Notes under the pieces: model-generated | What the model saw: only the letters and a program-made list of their open reading frames with translations | Told to the model about the DNA's origin: nothing | Databases searched by the model: none | Origin: Treponema sp. UBA1747 | Lineage (GTDB): Bacteria; Spirochaetota; Spirochaetia; Treponematales; Treponemataceae | DNA length: 64,000 bases | Direction: 5' to 3' | Assembly: GCA_002315375.1 (NCBI GenBank) | Contig: DCHR01000006.1 | Coordinates: forward strand, 62,001-126,000 | Part shown: positions 34,061 to 41,621 of the stretch, piece by piece | Layout of the letters: the number at the start of each line of letters is the position of its first letter | Numbering within the stretch: the stretch's first letter is position 1 | Translations under genes and position numbers: made by a program

Positions 34061-34157
34061 TCCGGGGTGTCCCCGGAGAAGGGGGTGTGCCGAAAACAGA
34101 GGGCTTTGAGCAGGGCGAAAAAGCTCTGGTTGAGGCCAGGGGGAAGGCGTTCCCCCT
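34061..34157. repeat. cluster of three GC-rich hairpins upstream of the sigma factor gene
   Basis: Three perfect or near-perfect hairpins in under 100 bases: TCCGGGG/CCCCGGA (34061-34077), AGGGCTTT/AAAGCTCT (34100-34127, one G-T pair) and AGGGGGAA/TTCCCCCT (34138-34157). None is followed by T on the plus strand. An in-frame reading (34003-34194) exists through it but has repeat-like composition and no homology, so I call it non-coding. The rest of 33846-34256 is A/T-rich and holds no gene. Confidence 0.55.
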
Positions 34158-34256
34158 AAAAAAGAAACCGGTGAGAGAATTTCGTATAAAGTGAGAATTT
34201 GGCATGAAACTTGCTATATATCTGGTGTAAACTTAATATAAAAGGCAGGTATTGCA

Positions 34257-35096
34257 ATGAAAGACGAAAATGTTTTGGGAATGTATCTGAAGGAAATTAA
34301 TAAGGTTCCACTTTTGTCTTACGAAGAAGAATGTGAACTGGCAAAGAAAGCTCAGGCTGGCGATAAAGCAGCACGTGATAAGCTTGCAAATGCAAATCTT
34401 CGTTTTGTTGTTAATGTGGCAAAGAAATACCAGAATCATGGCCTTGATTTAATTGACCTTATCAGCGAAGGAAATATCGGACTTCTTACAGCTATCGAAA
34501 AATATGATGTATCAAAAGGATATCATTTCATTTCTTATGCAGTATGGTGGATTCGCCAGAGCATTCTGAAAGCTGTTTGTGAAAAGAGCCGTGCAATCAG
34601 ACTTCCAATGAACCGTGCAAACGAACTTGTTCAGATTGAACATGCACGCAAAGAACTGAAAGGAAATTTTGCTGAAGCTGAGGAAATCCGTGAAATCGGA
34701 CTTATGCTGGATATGGATGAAAATCATGTTCGTGAAATGGTAAATATTGCCCGTGATATGATTTCTCTGGATGCTCCTGTTATGGGAAAAGACGGATCAG
34801 ACTGTCAGGTTGGTGATTTTATTGAAGATTCTGCACACAAATCTCCTGAGATGGCTGCTGAAGAAATCAATATGGTTGAAGACCTGGATGAAGTTCTGGG
34901 AACTCTCCGCCCTAATGAAGAAAGAGTTATTCGTCTTCGCTACGGTATCGGCGGAATGAAACCAATGTCACTTCAGGAAGTTGGTAAGGAATGCAACCTT
35001 ACAAAAGAACGCATCCGTCAGATTGAAAAGACTGCTATTGCCCGTATGCAGCATCCAACCCGTATGCGCCGACTTGAAGATTATGTAGCTGCTTAA
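34257..35096 (+). CDS. RNA polymerase sigma-70 factor, group 2 type
   Basis: 279 aa. It lacks region 1.1 of the housekeeping factor. Region 1.2 is ENVLGMYLKEINKVPLLSYE; region 2 is LRFVVNVAKKYQNHGLDLID and YAVWWIRQSILKAV, which binds the -10 element. Region 3 follows (LPMNRANELVQIEHARKEL), and region 4 has the helix-turn-helix SLQEVGKECNLTKERIRQIE. The whole resembles RpoD/RpoS-like alternative factors and so should read promoters close to housekeeping ones, perhaps under stress. Monocistronic with a terminator. Confidence 0.9.
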   Translation: MKDENVLGMYLKEINKVPLLSYEEECELAKKAQAGDKAARDKLANANLRFVVNVAKKYQNHGLDLIDLISEGNIGLLTAIEKYDVSKGYHFISYAVWWIRQSILKAVCEKSRAIRLPMNRANELVQIEHARKELKGNFAEAEEIREIGLMLDMDENHVREMVNIARDMISLDAPVMGKDGSDCQVGDFIEDSAHKSPEMAAEEINMVEDLDEVLGTLRPNEERVIRLRYGIGGMKPMSLQEVGKECNLTKERIRQIEKTAIARMQHPTRMRRLEDYVAA

Positions 35097-35113
35097 TAAG
35101 TAGCTGTTATAAA

Positions 35114-35144
35114 GGAAAGGGTTCCTTTGGGAGCCCTTTTTTTA
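35114..35144 (+). terminator. terminator of the sigma factor gene
   Basis: GGGTTCC (35119-35125) pairs with GGAGCCC (35130-35136) including one G-T pair, then seven or more T. Confidence 0.85.
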
Positions 35145-35194
35145 TTTTAAAATCTATTTTATAATATGGAACACTTTACCTAATGGAGTTGCAG

Positions 35195-36877
35195 ATGCTT
35201 TCAGATATCGAAATCGCACAGAAAAACAAGATGACTTCAATTACTGAAGTTGCCGCAAAAATCGGGCTTTCAGAAAATGATCTGGACCTGTATGGTTCTT
35301 ATAAAGCAAAAATTTCAATGAAGAAACTTCGGGAACTTCAGGCTAAAGCATCGGATCCTTCCAAAAGAGGGAAGCTGATTCTTGTTACAGCCATTACTCC
35401 AACTCCGGCAGGAGAAGGTAAATCGACTGTTTCAATCGGGCTGGCAGACGGACTTCAGAAAATCGGAAAGAAATCTGTTGTTGCTCTTCGTGAACCTTCA
35501 CTGGGACCTTGTTTTGGTGTAAAAGGCGGAGCCTGTGGCGGCGGTTATGCACAGATTGTTCCAATGGAAGATATTAACCTGCATTTTACCGGCGACCTTC
35601 ATGCAATCTCTATTGCAAACAATCTGATTGCGGCCCTTATCGATAATCACCTGCAGCAGGGAAATCCGCTGCATATTGATCCACGTACAATTACCTGGAA
35701 ACGCTGTGTGGATTTGAATGACCGTGCTCTCCGTAACATTGTTATTGGTCTTGGCGGAAAGATTCAGGGAGTTCCTCGTGAAGACCACTTTACAATTGCC
35801 GTTGCTTCAGAAATTATGGCAATTGTATGTCTGTCGAAATCAATTTCGGAACTTAAAGAAAGACTGGATAGAATTGTTATTGCTCAGAATGACAGTAAAG
35901 AAAATGTCTGCTTTGGCGATTTACACTGTACAGGTGCTGTAGCAGCACTTCTTAAGGATGCTATTCGTCCGAACCTGGTACAGACTCTGGAAAAAACACC
36001 GGCCTTTGTTCACGGCGGACCTTTCGCAAATATTGCTCACGGCTGTAATTCTGTAAATGCAACTCTTTCGGCTCTTGCAACCGGTGACTATGTTGTTACA
36101 GAAGCAGGTTTTGCTGCTGACCTTGGTGCTGAAAAATTCATGGATATCAAATGCCGTTCTGCAGGAATTGCTCCTGATGCAGTTGTAATTGTTGCAACAA
36201 TCCGTGCCCTTAAAATGCATGGAGGTGTTCCAAAGAATGAACTTTCTGATGAAAATCTTTTTGCACTGGAAAAGGGTTTTGAAAATCTTGCAACTCATAT
36301 TGAAAACATCAAGAAGTTCGGCGTTCCTGCCGTTGTAGCAGTAAATAAATTTATTACTGATACTGATAAAGAAATTGCCAAACTTAAACAACTTTGTGAA
36401 GCTTACGGTGCAGAAGCAGTTCTTTCTGAAGGCTGGGAATTCGGCGGGGAAGGAACAAAAAATCTTGCACAGGCAGTTGTTGAAACCTGTGAAAAAGAAA
36501 ATCATTTCCACTTTATGTACGAAGATCATATGAGTTTCAAGGAAAAGGTTGAAACTCTGGCAAAAGAAATTTATCGTGCAGGTTCTGTAGAATTCCAGGG
36601 ATCAAGTCTGAAGAAGCTTAAGGAGTTTGAAGAAAAGGGGTACGGCAGTCTTCCAATCTGTATTGCAAAAACTCAGAGTTCAATCAGTCATGATCCAAAA
36701 GCTATCGGAGCTCCAAGAGATTTTGTATTCCCTGTTCGTGATGTTCAGCTTTATGCCGGAGCCGGTTTTGTAGTAATCCTTGCCGGTGATATAATGACAA
36801 TGCCTGGACTTCCAAAAGTTCCTGCAGCTGAAAACATCGATGTAGATGACGATGGAGTTATCAGCGGATTGTTCTAA
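35195..36877 (+). CDS. fhs: formate-tetrahydrofolate ligase
   Basis: Makes 10-formyl-tetrahydrofolate from formate, ATP and THF; 560 aa. P-loop TPTPAGEGKST, then REPSLGPCFGVKGGACGGGY and GDLHAISIANNLIAALIDNH are diagnostic, with PGLPKVPAAENID at the C-terminus. The ATG at 35195 is favoured because GGAG (35185-35188) is 6 bases before it; an ATG at 35183 would overlap that site. In gut treponemes this enzyme may serve one-carbon supply or, in some species, reductive acetogenesis; nothing nearby decides between them. Confidence 0.96.
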   Translation: MLSDIEIAQKNKMTSITEVAAKIGLSENDLDLYGSYKAKISMKKLRELQAKASDPSKRGKLILVTAITPTPAGEGKSTVSIGLADGLQKIGKKSVVALREPSLGPCFGVKGGACGGGYAQIVPMEDINLHFTGDLHAISIANNLIAALIDNHLQQGNPLHIDPRTITWKRCVDLNDRALRNIVIGLGGKIQGVPREDHFTIAVASEIMAIVCLSKSISELKERLDRIVIAQNDSKENVCFGDLHCTGAVAALLKDAIRPNLVQTLEKTPAFVHGGPFANIAHGCNSVNATLSALATGDYVVTEAGFAADLGAEKFMDIKCRSAGIAPDAVVIVATIRALKMHGGVPKNELSDENLFALEKGFENLATHIENIKKFGVPAVVAVNKFITDTDKEIAKLKQLCEAYGAEAVLSEGWEFGGEGTKNLAQAVVETCEKENHFHFMYEDHMSFKEKVETLAKEIYRAGSVEFQGSSLKKLKEFEEKGYGSLPICIAKTQSSISHDPKAIGAPRDFVFPVRDVQLYAGAGFVVILAGDIMTMPGLPKVPAAENIDVDDDGVISGLF

Positions 36878-36897
36878 TCTGCTGTAAAAATAATTCT

Positions 36898-36971
36898 GAC
36901 CCCGTAGCTCACTTGGATAGAGCGGCCGCCTCCTAAGCGGCAGGTAGTGCGTTCGAATCGCATCTGGGTCA
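36898..36971 (+). tRNA. tRNA-Arg (CCT)
   Basis: The cloverleaf folds with D arm GCTC/GAGC, anticodon stem GCCGC/GCGGC with loop CTCCTAA (anticodon CCT) and T arm GTGCG/TTCGAAT/CGCAT. The acceptor stem pairs GACCCCG with CTGGGTC and has one C-U mismatch at pair 6-67. Discriminator A; CCA not encoded. Confidence 0.93.
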
Positions 36972-36974
36972 TAA

Positions 36975-37014
36975 CGAAAGAGGGGCACTTCGATGAAGTG
37001 CCCCTCTTTCGTTT
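36975..37014 (+). terminator. terminator of tRNA-Arg
   Basis: A perfect 17-bp stem (36975-36991 with 36995-37011) with a GAT loop. The T tail is short (TTT). Confidence 0.75.
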
Positions 37015-37079
37015 GTGAGTTTTTCTTTGCTCGCAGGAGGCTCGCATTTTTTACTTCGTAAAAAAACAGAAAAACTCAC
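37015..37079. repeat. inverted-repeat element between tRNA-Arg and HAD gene
   Basis: Arms GTGAGTTTTTCT (37015-37026) and AGAAAAACTCAC (37068-37079) are perfect over 12 bases. The 41-base loop contains two GCTCGCA-type copies and a second hairpin (TTTTTTAC with GTAAAAAA). The design resembles the other variable-arm elements in this window, with a different loop. Confidence 0.65.
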
Positions 37080-37113
37080 CAGGGTTAATTGGGGCGTGTT
37101 CGGTCGCAAGAGG

Positions 37114-37755
37114 TTAGATTATTTCCGGCAGAGTCCAGACATCTTCGACGCCTGTTACCAGAATGCCGCCCATTCCAAGTTTCATGGGAAGGTCCAGGTC
37201 GATGTCAAAGCGGTCTCCTACTGAAAGACATTCTTCAGGTTTTGATTCTGTTTTTTCTGCTGCCAGAAGAAAAGGTTTTTCATGAGGTTTTGAAACAAAG
37301 CAGGTATCAAGTCCGATGATTTCAGGAAAAAAATCCGAAACTCCGATGGCGTCCAGGGTTTTTCTTGCCGGCAGAACCGGATTGTTTGTAACGCATATCA
37401 GATTGTATTTCTTTTTAAGTTCAGTTAACGCAGAAATCAGTTTTTCATCTTTTCCAAGAAAGTCTGCCGGTTCCAGAAGAGTCCGTCTCCATTCAATGCT
37501 TTCTTCTATAGGAATATCAAAATATGTAAGCAGGTTTCCAAGACTGATTTTCTGGCCGTTGTGTTCCAGAGACCATTTTCGGCGGAATTCTGACACCATA
37601 TTTCTTGCCTCGTCGTGTGATATTCCGCGAAGTTCGGCAAAGTGGCGTACCTGACAGTCTACCTGTTCATGGGCATAGGCAGGACTTGTGTACAGGGTGG
37701 AGTCTATATCAAAAATAATGGTTTTAAGGTTTTCGGGTATTTTATAAATCTTCAT
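37114..37755 (-). CDS. HAD-family phosphatase, pyrimidine nucleotidase-like
   Basis: 213 aa. Motif I FDIDSTLYTSP, motif II LICVTNNP, motif III Lys in FVSKPHEKPF and motif IV SVGDRFDIDLDLP. The first motif (DIDSTLY) and length resemble pyrimidine 5'-nucleotidases and other small-molecule HAD phosphatases. Its start overlaps the stop of the FGGY kinase by one base (TGATG), so the kinase and phosphatase are co-translated and may work on the same sugar or its phosphate. Confidence 0.85.
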   Translation of the reverse strand: MKIYKIPENLKTIIFDIDSTLYTSPAYAHEQVDCQVRHFAELRGISHDEARNMVSEFRRKWSLEHNGQKISLGNLLTYFDIPIEESIEWRRTLLEPADFLGKDEKLISALTELKKKYNLICVTNNPVLPARKTLDAIGVSDFFPEIIGLDTCFVSKPHEKPFLLAAEKTESKPEECLSVGDRFDIDLDLPMKLGMGGILVTGVEDVWTLPEII

Positions 37756-38915
37756 CAGTTCTTTCTCTCGTTTGCGGCTTTCCAGTCACCTAAAAGTTCT
37801 GCGTCAGGAATTGAACTTACTTCCAGCTTGATGTCGAGGCGGCTTTCTTTAGCTTCCATCCACCGTTTGTTTTTGGCCTGACCTCCAGCAACAAACATAT
37901 GCCCCGGGAAACTGGTTCCGGTTTTTGCAGCTATGTCTTTCAGAATTGAAAGTGCATTTTCTGAATTAATTAAAAGTTTTTCAAGAATCCTGCTGCCTTC
38001 AGAATCGGAATTGTCAAAACAGTAATCGATCAGTTGCGGGTAGGCCCAGCTGCGGCCGGTTTCCTTTTCAAGCTTGTTTTTGTAATTGAACAGTAGTCTT
38101 CCGCTTTCGGGAATCATTACGGCTGCATTCCAGAGTCCCGGAGTTACGCTAGGAAGCAGACGGATCCGTTCATCTTTATATGGAAGCGGAATGCATAAGT
38201 TGAATCCTTCGCTGGAACCTGCGCAGTCACAAAGAGCTCCTGTTTCTGTGCATCCGGTTCCAATCATGGCTGCAATAAAATCAGGGCCTGCTCCATAAAC
38301 CGGGAGTCCTTCGAGTTTTGCAAGGTTCGGGAATTTTGAAATGTGGCTGTTTTTGTTTTCAGCAAAAATCACTTTTCCGTAACAGTCACCGATTTTTCCA
38401 AAGGCAGGAAGTTTTGCCGGCTCGATATTATTCAGTTCCAGAAGTTCCTTTGTCCAGTAGGCATTTTCGTAACGGCCTTCAGGCAGGATTGTAATCCGGG
38501 TTCCGGTAAGCTGCCAGATAAGGAATTCCGGTCCGGAAAAAATAGTACTGCTTGTTTCAAAGTCGTGAGGGTAAAGTCCCCGCAGCATAATTATTTTTGG
38601 GAGGAAAAGGGAATTGCAGGTATTCTGCATAGGGAATGCAGGATTCTGTTCCGCATTCCAGAGAACAGTACTTCCGTTTTCTGTAACAACTGTCGGACCG
38701 TTCCCGGAAATGCTGACTGCTTCTACTGAATCGATTGCATCACCTGTTTTTGCGATGCAGTCTGAAAGGGCCCTTATCCATTCAAGAGAAATAAACCTGT
38801 CATCAGGATTTGAAAAGGAACTTTGAGCAAAAGCAGTCTGTTTTCCTTCAGCGGAAATTACAGCGGCTTTCAGAGAAGTGGTTCCGATATCTATGCAGAG
38901 GGCAGTTTTCTTCAT
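37755..38915 (-). CDS. FGGY-family carbohydrate kinase
   Basis: 386 aa. The N-terminal domain starts MKKTALCIDIGTTSLKAAVI (phosphate-binding loop) with VSISGNGPTVV. The C-terminal domain has FPGHMFVAGGQAKN (adenosine motif). Total length is about 100 residues shorter than typical xylulose or glycerol kinases, mainly in the middle. Sugar specificity cannot be read. First gene of a two-gene operon with the HAD phosphatase. Confidence 0.85.
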   Translation of the reverse strand: MKKTALCIDIGTTSLKAAVISAEGKQTAFAQSSFSNPDDRFISLEWIRALSDCIAKTGDAIDSVEAVSISGNGPTVVTENGSTVLWNAEQNPAFPMQNTCNSLFLPKIIMLRGLYPHDFETSSTIFSGPEFLIWQLTGTRITILPEGRYENAYWTKELLELNNIEPAKLPAFGKIGDCYGKVIFAENKNSHISKFPNLAKLEGLPVYGAGPDFIAAMIGTGCTETGALCDCAGSSEGFNLCIPLPYKDERIRLLPSVTPGLWNAAVMIPESGRLLFNYKNKLEKETGRSWAYPQLIDYCFDNSDSEGSRILEKLLINSENALSILKDIAAKTGTSFPGHMFVAGGQAKNKRWMEAKESRLDIKLEVSSIPDAELLGDWKAANERKN

Positions 38916-39030
38916 ACGGAAAATATATCATATTTCTTGATTTTTGTTTTAAGCCCCGGATCTTCGACTTCATTTTCTCATTTTTGTCATTTTTAAAAAA
39001 TTGTAGTATAATTCTTAGTGGAAAAAAATT

Positions 39031-39456
39031 ATGACAGATGTAAATGAAGCTCTTTCGACAATCGAAAAGTATTCTGAAGAAATGCCTTCAGAGGTTGCAA
39101 AAAAAGTTCTTAAACTGACTGCAAAAGCTATTCTTGTTGATCATTATGAAAAATTTATTCCCGATGAAGTTATGGAAATCATTCAGGCTGAAAGCCAGTG
39201 CCCAAGTGAAACTTTCAGTGTTGAAGATAAATCAGATTATAACGTTACCAATCATCCAAAACGTTATCTGAATAAATCGGGGATTGAAGCAATTGATGTA
39301 ATTGAACTTGTGGTGGAAAATATTTCCGGACCTGCAGGTTTCAATGTAGGAACAATGGTAAAATACCTTACACGTCTTGGCAAGAAAACTGAAGATGTTA
39401 AGGAAGAATGGAATAAGGTTCTGTGGTACGCAAAACGTGCACTTACAGTTAAATGA
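39031..39456 (+). CDS. DUF3310-domain protein
   Basis: 141 aa. The C-terminal half matches DUF3310, a small domain seen mainly in phage proteins: NHPKRYLNKSGIEAIDVIEL, then AGFNVGTMVKYLTRLGKKTE and a final LWYAKRAL. The N-terminal 70 residues are helical and acidic with no known match. It lies 23 bases before apt and probably shares its transcript. Function unknown; a nucleotide-related role is suggested only by the neighbour. Confidence 0.75.
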   Translation: MTDVNEALSTIEKYSEEMPSEVAKKVLKLTAKAILVDHYEKFIPDEVMEIIQAESQCPSETFSVEDKSDYNVTNHPKRYLNKSGIEAIDVIELVVENISGPAGFNVGTMVKYLTRLGKKTEDVKEEWNKVLWYAKRALTVK

Positions 39457-39479
39457 TTTTTTGATTTAAGGAAGAAAAA

Positions 39480-40016
39480 ATGACAGAAGATATTAAAATA
39501 ATTGATGATGCAATCCGCCGTGTACCGGATTTCCCAAAGCCAGGAATTCTTTTTTATGATATTACAGGTATTCTGGTTCAGCCAAAAGCTTTCAAATTTG
39601 TTCTGGACAGAATGTTTGCTATTTATAAAGATTCTGATATCGATGCAATTGCAGCCGTAGAATCCCGCGGATTTATTTTTGCAAGTTCCCTTGCAGAACA
39701 CATGGGCGTTCCTCTTATTCTTATCCGTAAGAAAGGAAAATTGCCAGGGGATACTTTCAGTGCAAAATATGCTCTGGAATATGGTGAAGCTGAAATCGAA
39801 GTTCATAAGGCTGATGTAAAACGCGGAGCAAAAGTTCTGGTTATAGATGACCTTATTGCAACAGGCGGAACACTTCAGGCAACAAAGAAACTCATTGAAA
39901 TGGGTGGCGGAACCGTAACTGATTTCTTTGGTGTTATCGGGCTGCCTGACCTTCACTACGAAGAGGTTCTTGCTCCTGCAAAGGTTACAACACTTATCAA
40001 TTACGCCGGAGACTAA
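39480..40016 (+). CDS. apt: adenine phosphoribosyltransferase
   Basis: Salvages adenine to AMP with PRPP; 178 aa. FPKPGILFYDITGIL, AAVESRGFIFASSLAEHMGV and the PRPP loop VLVIDDLIATGGTLQATKKL are diagnostic. It follows the DUF3310 gene closely and is followed by a terminator, then prs, which makes PRPP. Confidence 0.96.
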   Translation: MTEDIKIIDDAIRRVPDFPKPGILFYDITGILVQPKAFKFVLDRMFAIYKDSDIDAIAAVESRGFIFASSLAEHMGVPLILIRKKGKLPGDTFSAKYALEYGEAEIEVHKADVKRGAKVLVIDDLIATGGTLQATKKLIEMGGGTVTDFFGVIGLPDLHYEEVLAPAKVTTLINYAGD

Positions 40017-40028
40017 GTTTCCGGAAGC

Positions 40029-40059
40029 AAAAGGGTGACTTAAAGGTCACCTTTTTTTT
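40029..40059 (+). terminator. terminator of apt
   Basis: GGTGAC (40034-40039) pairs with GTCACC (40046-40051), flanked by A and T runs, with eight T. Confidence 0.9.
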
Positions 40060-40199
40060 GTTTAAATAACATTTTCTTTAGACAAATTCTGACATTTGAT
40101 TGAATTCGGTGACTTTTTATGTCCTTTCTGATAAGATAAGGTATCCCACAAACAAAAGGGGAACTGGTTCAAAAAGAAGCAGTTTTCCCAGGAGTATTT

Positions 40200-41468
40200 A
40201 TGCCTTACACAGATCCAACAAGTCTTGCGATTGTTGCGTGTCCTGGTGGCGAAGCTTTCGCCGATGAAGTCATAACGCACCTGAAACATATGTACAAACA
40301 CCGCTTCACACTGAAGAACGATGTTTTGACTAAGCGTTATGAGCTTTCGAAAGAAGAGCTTGTGCAGAAGATCAATATGGAAAACGACATCCATACGTCT
40401 GATCTCTGTATAAGAGGTAGTACTGACAAATACAGACAGCCAAAAATCAAAGTTGATTCACGCTTTACGTATTTTGCCAACGGGGAGTTCAAAACTGAAC
40501 TGCTCGAAACAATCCGTGGAAAAGATGTTTATATCTTCCAGGATGTAGAAAATCACGAAGAGATTCTGATGAACGAAGGAAAAAATAAATGTCGTTTTTC
40601 CGTTAACGATCATGTAATGTGTCTCCTCGTAACAATTGATGCTGTACGCATGGCAGGTGCCGCAAGTATTTCTCTGGTACTCCCGGCTTATCCTTATGCA
40701 CGCCAGCACAAAAGAAAGGGACGCGAAGGACTCACTGCAAGTCTTCTTGGACACATCTACGAAATGCAGACAGTTCAGCGCATTATCACACTTGATCTTC
40801 ACTCACGCGAAATTATCAATGCCTTCTCAACTCTGAACCTGGACAACCTTCATGCCAGCTACCAGATTATCCGCGAACTTTCAAAGATTGTTGATCTGAC
40901 TGGTGAAACAGAAGATGTTGTTGTTGTATCACCTGATACAGGTGCTATTGACCGCAACAAGTTCTACGCTTCAGGACTTAAGCTGCCACTGGCAATGATT
41001 TACAAGGAACGTGATTATTCTATAGTTACACAGGATGCTCACTCTACAAACATCAAGAGTGTTAAGCTTCTGGGTGATGTAAAAGGAAAGGTTGCCTTCC
41101 TTGCCGACGATATGCTCGGTACAGGCGGTACACTTTTGAAAGCAATGGAATTTCTTAAGAATCAGGGTGCTACAAAAGTTATCTGTGCAATCTCTCTTCC
41201 ATTCTTTACAGGAAACGCTGTTGAACAGTTTGATGAAGCCTACAAACAGGGCCTCTTCTACCGTATCATCGGTACAAACGCTGTTTACCACGAAGAACTC
41301 CTTACAAAGGAATGGTACATCAGTACAAATGTTTCAGGACTTTTTGCAAACGTAATTACACGTATTCATTACAACCAGTCACTGAGCGACCTTCTTGATA
41401 ACCGCACAATCATTGAAAAAGTGCTGAAACCAAACAAGAAGGAAGAAAAGAAAGAAGCAAATGAATAA
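40200..41468 (+). CDS. prs: ribose-phosphate pyrophosphokinase, long form
   Basis: PRPP synthase, 422 aa, about 100 longer than the common bacterial type. FANGEFKTELLETIRGKDVY, VLPAYPYARQHKRKGREGLT, DLHSREIINAF and the PRPP loop VAFLADDMLGTGGTLLKAM are the expected motifs. The extra length is an N-terminal segment of about 50 residues (around 30-80), an internal insertion and a Lys/Glu tail. Upstream, GGGGAACTG can pair with CAGTTTTCCC just before the ribosome-binding site. Monocistronic. Confidence 0.92.
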   Translation: MPYTDPTSLAIVACPGGEAFADEVITHLKHMYKHRFTLKNDVLTKRYELSKEELVQKINMENDIHTSDLCIRGSTDKYRQPKIKVDSRFTYFANGEFKTELLETIRGKDVYIFQDVENHEEILMNEGKNKCRFSVNDHVMCLLVTIDAVRMAGAASISLVLPAYPYARQHKRKGREGLTASLLGHIYEMQTVQRIITLDLHSREIINAFSTLNLDNLHASYQIIRELSKIVDLTGETEDVVVVSPDTGAIDRNKFYASGLKLPLAMIYKERDYSIVTQDAHSTNIKSVKLLGDVKGKVAFLADDMLGTGGTLLKAMEFLKNQGATKVICAISLPFFTGNAVEQFDEAYKQGLFYRIIGTNAVYHEELLTKEWYISTNVSGLFANVITRIHYNQSLSDLLDNRTIIEKVLKPNKKEEKKEANE

Positions 41469-41503
41469 TTCAGAACAGTTCTGATTGTTTGTTTTCTGAT
41501 AAG

Positions 41504-41535
41504 AAAAGCCTGTACGTTTTGTACAGGCTTTTTGC
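41504..41535 (+). terminator. terminator of prs
   Basis: A 12-bp stem (41504-41515 with 41521-41532) with a GTTTT loop and T tail. Confidence 0.92.
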
Positions 41536-41546
41536 TTTAAAATATA

Positions 41547-41585
41547 GAAGGCTGAATTCCAGAGCTACTCTGAAATCCAGCCTTC
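41547..41585 (-). terminator. terminator-like hairpin of the GH5 gene
   Basis: GAAGGCTG (41547-41554) pairs with CAGCCTTC (41578-41585), with inner CAGA/TCTG pairing. The minus-strand tail is only T-rich (TATATTTTAAAG). Confidence 0.6.
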
Positions 41586-41621
41586 TTCGTTTTGTTCTGT
41601 TTTTCTGTAATTATGGAAAAA

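Noticed and set aside
34003..34194. 63-codon open frame on the plus strand upstream of the sigma factor gene
   Set aside because: It runs through three strong hairpins, has repeat-like Gly/Glu/Lys composition, no ribosome-binding site and no recognisable homology.
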